From: Cohnella hashimotonis
GTDB lineage: Bacteria; Bacillota; Bacilli; Paenibacillales; Paenibacillaceae
Length of the DNA: 64,000 nucleotides
Direction of reading: 5' to 3'
Assembly: GCF_030014955.1 (NCBI RefSeq)
Contig: NZ_JAGRPV010000001.1
Location: forward strand, 186,001 to 250,000
The notes beneath the pieces were generated by a model. The model did no database searches. It had not been told where the DNA came from and saw only the letters and a program-made list of their open reading frames with translations. Made by a program: the position numbers and the translations under genes. Below, one piece after another: positions 60,896-64,000 of the stretch (the stretch's first letter is position 1; each line of letters begins with the position of its first letter).

Positions 60896-61729
60896 TCAGT
60901 TCCTCCTGAACAGCTCCGGGAAAGCCTCTCCCGCGAACAGATCGCCGTCGCGTCCGTCCAGCAGGCCCACGTTCATGTGGCTGTCGCCGCGCGTACCGGA
61001 CTTGTAACGCGTATCTCCGGTCATCAGATGGACTGCCAGCGAGCGGCGCGGCCGCGAGGTCGTGTTGGGGCCGCTGCCGTGGATGGCGAGCGCGTGATGG
61101 AAGCTCACCTGGCCGGCCTTCATGGCCATCGGGACGGGTTCGAACGAGGCATCCGCCGGAAGGTCCATGCCATGGCGCTGCTTCTCCATATCCTGCTCGA
61201 AGAAATCGTTCACGTTAAGCAAACCCCATCTGTGGCTTCGCGGAACGACCTGCATGCAGCCGTTGTCCGGATTGACGTCGTCGAAGGCGACCCAGGCGGT
61301 GATCAGCGTCGGCTCGGCCGCGCACTGCCAATAGGCGTAATCCTGGTGCCAGCCCACGTTGCCGCCCGCCCTGCGGTCGGGGTTGCCCGGCTTGAACAGC
61401 AGCTGGTCGTGCCACAGGCGAATGGCGTCGGCCCCCATCAGAAGGGCGGCGATCTCGCCGATGACGGGATCGGTGGCCAGCGTGCGAAGCTCCAGATCGG
61501 ACCAGTGGGAATTGTCGGTTTTGCGCAGCCCGTTGCCTTGCTCGGGCGTCCAATAGCCGTCGTACGGCGCGCGTCCCGTCTCGAATTGGCCGGCAAATAC
61601 CCGTTCCATATGCTCGCGCAGCCGTTCCAGCCGAGCCTCGTCGATGAGCTGCGGCGCGATCCAGTACCCGTTCTGTTTGTAAAAAGCGATGTCTGCCTCC
61701 GTCGGCAGCAAGTGGTTCCGATCTGACAT
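60896..61729 (-). CDS. PhyH-family Fe(II)/2-oxoglutarate-type dioxygenase
   Basis: A 277-residue phytanoyl-CoA dioxygenase-like protein. The iron-binding HxD is visible in GWHQDYAYW and the distal His in AIHGSGPN, followed by the Arg expected for 2-oxoglutarate (RPRRSLAVH). GGGAGG precedes the ATG. It lies about 105 bases downstream of an AraC regulator on the same strand, which probably controls it. Hydroxylation of a small organic substrate is likely; the substrate is unknown. Confidence 0.85.
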   Translation of the reverse strand: MSDRNHLLPTEADIAFYKQNGYWIAPQLIDEARLERLREHMERVFAGQFETGRAPYDGYWTPEQGNGLRKTDNSHWSDLELRTLATDPVIGEIAALLMGADAIRLWHDQLLFKPGNPDRRAGGNVGWHQDYAYWQCAAEPTLITAWVAFDDVNPDNGCMQVVPRSHRWGLLNVNDFFEQDMEKQRHGMDLPADASFEPVPMAMKAGQVSFHHALAIHGSGPNTTSRPRRSLAVHLMTGDTRYKSGTRGDSHMNVGLLDGRDGDLFAGEAFPELFRRN

Positions 61730-61833
61730 ATCCGATTCCTCCCGCTAGGATGGTTGCCGCACGTTGTTCTCGTGCGATGCTTCCATCTTAACGCGGAGAT
61801 GGACTGCCGGCTTTGTCTGGCTTCCACCGGAAG

Positions 61834-62727
61834 TTAACGTTTTTCGTCATTCGGCGACGAAGCATGCCGATAGGCGTAAGGCGAGATTCCCGTCTGCCGC
61901 TTGAAAAACACGCTGAAGGCGTGAAGCGACGAAAATCCTAATGTTTCCGCGATCGACGTGATCGACTCGCTCGACTCCGCCAGCCAATATTTGGCGCGAT
62001 CGGCGCACAGCATGCGGATGTACTTGCCGAGCGGAATGCCGAACGCGCGTTTGAATTCCCGTTCAAGATGCGTCCGGCTGAGATGCTGTCTCCTGGCCAG
62101 GTCCGTCGCGTTGAAGTCGATGCTAGCATGCTCGTGCAGGTATTGAAGCAGCTCCCTCATCGCCGGAGCGAGCGGACCGTCTCCCGGATCGCCGTCTGGC
62201 AAGGCTGCCGCGCGATAAAGACGGATGACGCGAACGAGCAATTGCTGGAACAGGCTTTCCGCCATCAGCGCCGAATGCGGACCGGGATCTTCGATCTCGA
62301 CGAAGACGGCATCGAACAACCGCTTTACGTCGCCGCTCGTATCCCGTACCGTGCGGACGCGCCCCAGCCGGTAAAAATCCGCTTCAAGCTTCTGCCGGTA
62401 CGCCAGCCGGAACCCGGTGTAGTACAGCCGGTAAGACGCCCCGAGGGAAGCGCCTTGATGCCCTTCTCCCGGCTTCGTCAGAAACAAGTCCCCCTGCCGC
62501 ACGCGATACAAATCCCCGTCGATCGAAAACCAGCCCTGCCCTTCATCCACGTAGCACAGCTCGAAGTGCTCGTGCGTATGCCTGTCCACCTGCCAGGTGC
62601 TCAGCATTTGGATGCCGATGTACGAAAGGTTGTCGAAATCGTGCTGAAAAGGCCGTTCCTCCCGCCGTTCCGAAGCACCCTTGTCGTTGTTGCGCGAGTC
62701 GGGAGGCGGCGTTTGATGTTCGGTCAT
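61834..62727 (-). CDS. AraC-family transcriptional regulator with cupin sensor
   Basis: A 297-residue regulator. An N-terminal cupin-like sensor (about residues 35-110, with HTHEHFELCYV) and a helical middle lead to the AraC double helix-turn-helix (about 190-290, including FSVFFKRQTGISPYAYR). It is transcribed toward the PhyH gene and is its likely activator. The 110-base gap to the next regulator gene holds no clear promoter that I can name. Confidence 0.85.
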   Translation of the reverse strand: MTEHQTPPPDSRNNDKGASERREERPFQHDFDNLSYIGIQMLSTWQVDRHTHEHFELCYVDEGQGWFSIDGDLYRVRQGDLFLTKPGEGHQGASLGASYRLYYTGFRLAYRQKLEADFYRLGRVRTVRDTSGDVKRLFDAVFVEIEDPGPHSALMAESLFQQLLVRVIRLYRAAALPDGDPGDGPLAPAMRELLQYLHEHASIDFNATDLARRQHLSRTHLEREFKRAFGIPLGKYIRMLCADRAKYWLAESSESITSIAETLGFSSLHAFSVFFKRQTGISPYAYRHASSPNDEKR

Positions 62728-62837
62728 TCCGATCCCCTCCTTGCATCGTGAGGTTCAGCGGTTCAATTATAGGCTCGGGATAGTCGGACGGACAAGATGG
62801 AATCTTTCTGGCCATAAGCTGAATGAATAAACTGCCG

Positions 62838-64000
62838 TCAGACCGACTTGCCCTTTAGAATAGGTTCGATGGCTAACGCCAGACGTATTCTCAAACTCTC
62901 GGTTGCGTCTTTTAAATGCAGGTTGACGATTTTCTCGCATTTGTCCAGCCGGTAGAGGACGGTATTGCGGTGGACGAAGAGCGTTTTGGCCGTATCGATG
63001 AGATGACAGTGGTTGTCATAGTAGGCTTTAAGCGTTCGAAGCAATTCTTGGCGCTCGCGTTCTTCCAACATATCGAATCCCTTGAAGGTCTCGTCGAAAA
63101 ATCTTCGCAGCTCCTCCGAGGGCAGCAGGCGCAGCAGGTAACCGACGTCGTTGCGGCGATGCGAGAGCACGAAGCGGCTTTTGCCCATCGAATAGCCGGT
63201 CTGCAGCGCCTTAAGCGCTTCTTTGAACGATAAGCCGATGTCGAGCGGGTCCGTTACGGGACTTCCGATTCCAATCGACACCCCGATGAGAGATTGGGAG
63301 AGCAGATCGGAAGAGATTTTCTCCAGCGCGCCCCGCAGTTCCGTTTCGTCAAGCTCGGTGTCGTCTAGTTGGACCAGAAGTCCGAAGGCGTCGTTCCGGG
63401 TGAACATCGTAAACTGGAGACGGAGGGCGTAAAAATGCCGTTTTAGCGTCTCATAATAAATATCCCGCTCGCTCTGCAAGCTTTCTTCCCTGCTGTTTAA
63501 ACCCGTTGCGCGCAAGGATTCCGAAGCAATGTCCAGACGCACGGCGATGAGCAGCATAGGCGTCCGCGGGCGAAGGCCGTATTTTTTGCCTCGATGCAAG
63601 ACCTCCTGCTCCGTGACGAAGTAACCATCGATCAAATCCGCGAAAAATTCATTCTTAAACCTTCGGGATCGCTCCTTGACCGCTTGCCTCTTCATCATCT
63701 CCAGTCCAATGACATTCGCGGCCTGCTCGATCGTCAAGGCCGTCAGCCGATCCTCCTTTTGCAAAAGGGGGAAAGTAACGAGATAACCTTCGTGACGGTA
63801 CGTCTGAATGGGGTGCAGCGCAAGCTCGCGACATTCAGGAAACGAAGCGTCGACCAAGCAGAGCGAGAGCGTCGTCTGAAAAGGCGGAATCGAGGCCAGC
63901 GCGGCGGCAATGGCGGTTACGAGGGGCAAGGCATTTTGGCCGAGGGAGGAGGAGCGCTCCATCATCTCCAGCCGGGACCCGAGCAGGATGACGGGGGAGG
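62838..64000 (-). CDS. PucR/CdaR-family transcriptional regulator (5' end outside the window)
   Basis: At least 387 residues are visible. The frame stays open through the right edge of the window upstream of the ATG at 63965, where it reads a PucR N-terminal-domain ending (VILLGSRLEM). A central GGDEF-like domain and the C-terminal PucR helix-turn-helix follow (IDTAKTLFVHRNTVLYRLDKCEKI). Such proteins activate catabolic genes in response to a metabolite. Its targets may lie beyond the edge. Confidence 0.83.
   Translation of the reverse strand, partial: SPVILLGSRLEMMERSSSLGQNALPLVTAIAAALASIPPFQTTLSLCLVDASFPECRELALHPIQTYRHEGYLVTFPLLQKEDRLTALTIEQAANVIGLEMMKRQAVKERSRRFKNEFFADLIDGYFVTEQEVLHRGKKYGLRPRTPMLLIAVRLDIASESLRATGLNSREESLQSERDIYYETLKRHFYALRLQFTMFTRNDAFGLLVQLDDTELDETELRGALEKISSDLLSQSLIGVSIGIGSPVTDPLDIGLSFKEALKALQTGYSMGKSRFVLSHRRNDVGYLLRLLPSEELRRFFDETFKGFDMLEERERQELLRTLKAYYDNHCHLIDTAKTLFVHRNTVLYRLDKCEKIVNLHLKDATESLRIRLALAIEPILKGKSV

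Overview
The window reads as chromosomal DNA of a GC-rich, spore-former-type Bacillota, most likely Paenibacillaceae (Paenibacillus or Cohnella-like). The basis is strong AAGGAGG-type ribosome binding sites with many TTG/GTG starts, LplB/YtcP-type sugar permease pairs without their own ATPase, a membrane-anchored AraC regulator, and an S-layer-homology (SLH) anchored giant enzyme. I saw no rRNA, tRNA, CRISPR array, insertion sequence or prophage.

Layout. 1-3.9 kb: the tail of an unidentified gene, then a carbohydrate ABC importer (two permeases and a lipoprotein). 3.9-6.2 kb: a convergent membrane-bound AraC regulator. 6.5-13.9 kb: a second importer co-transcribed with a TIM-barrel isomerase, two tandem PIG-L-type proteins and a Gfo/Idh-type protein; the last three have altered active-site motifs. 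14.1-14.6 kb: a START-like lipid/polyketide-binding protein. 14.8-21.4 kb: a GAF/PucR-type regulator divergent from an MFS transporter, an AbgB-like M20 amidohydrolase and the two subunits of L-serine dehydratase. 21.4-23.6 kb: a secreted GH43 enzyme, flanked upstream by the remnant of a deleted second copy. 23.7-26.1 kb: an orphan 797-residue protein with an eCIS-cargo-like N-terminal motif and what looks like a circularly permuted OTU cysteine-protease domain. 26.2-28.7 kb: a small SDR/SnoaL/Dabb operon behind a WYL regulator.

28.8-58.7 kb is the centre of the window: a fructan-utilisation locus. It holds seven GH32-type catalytic modules. Two are in secreted LamG-GH32 proteins, one of them SLH-anchored with 2071 residues. 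Two are in cytoplasmic LamG-GH32 paralogues. One is a cytoplasmic exo-fructosidase, one is a short divergent GH32, and one is fused in frame behind a fructokinase. The locus also has a GH172 (DUF2961) enzyme, a dedicated ABC importer, a LacI regulator with four near-identical 20-bp operators and one half-site, and a MerR regulator whose operator lies in a 19-bp-spacer promoter ahead of the GH172 gene. All four LamG-GH32 proteins carry Glu where GH32 normally has its nucleophilic Asp. With the GH172 enzyme, this suggests (inference) that the locus handles cyclic or anhydride fructo-oligosaccharides: formed outside, imported, opened inside, then phosphorylated.

58.7-60.9 kb is an AT-rich insert with a small peptide gene and a radical-SAM/SPASM maturase (a likely RiPP pair), followed by a frameshifted C-terminal remnant of an arabinofuranosidase. 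60.9-64 kb has a PhyH-type dioxygenase, an AraC regulator and the start-truncated (window edge) part of a PucR-family regulator.
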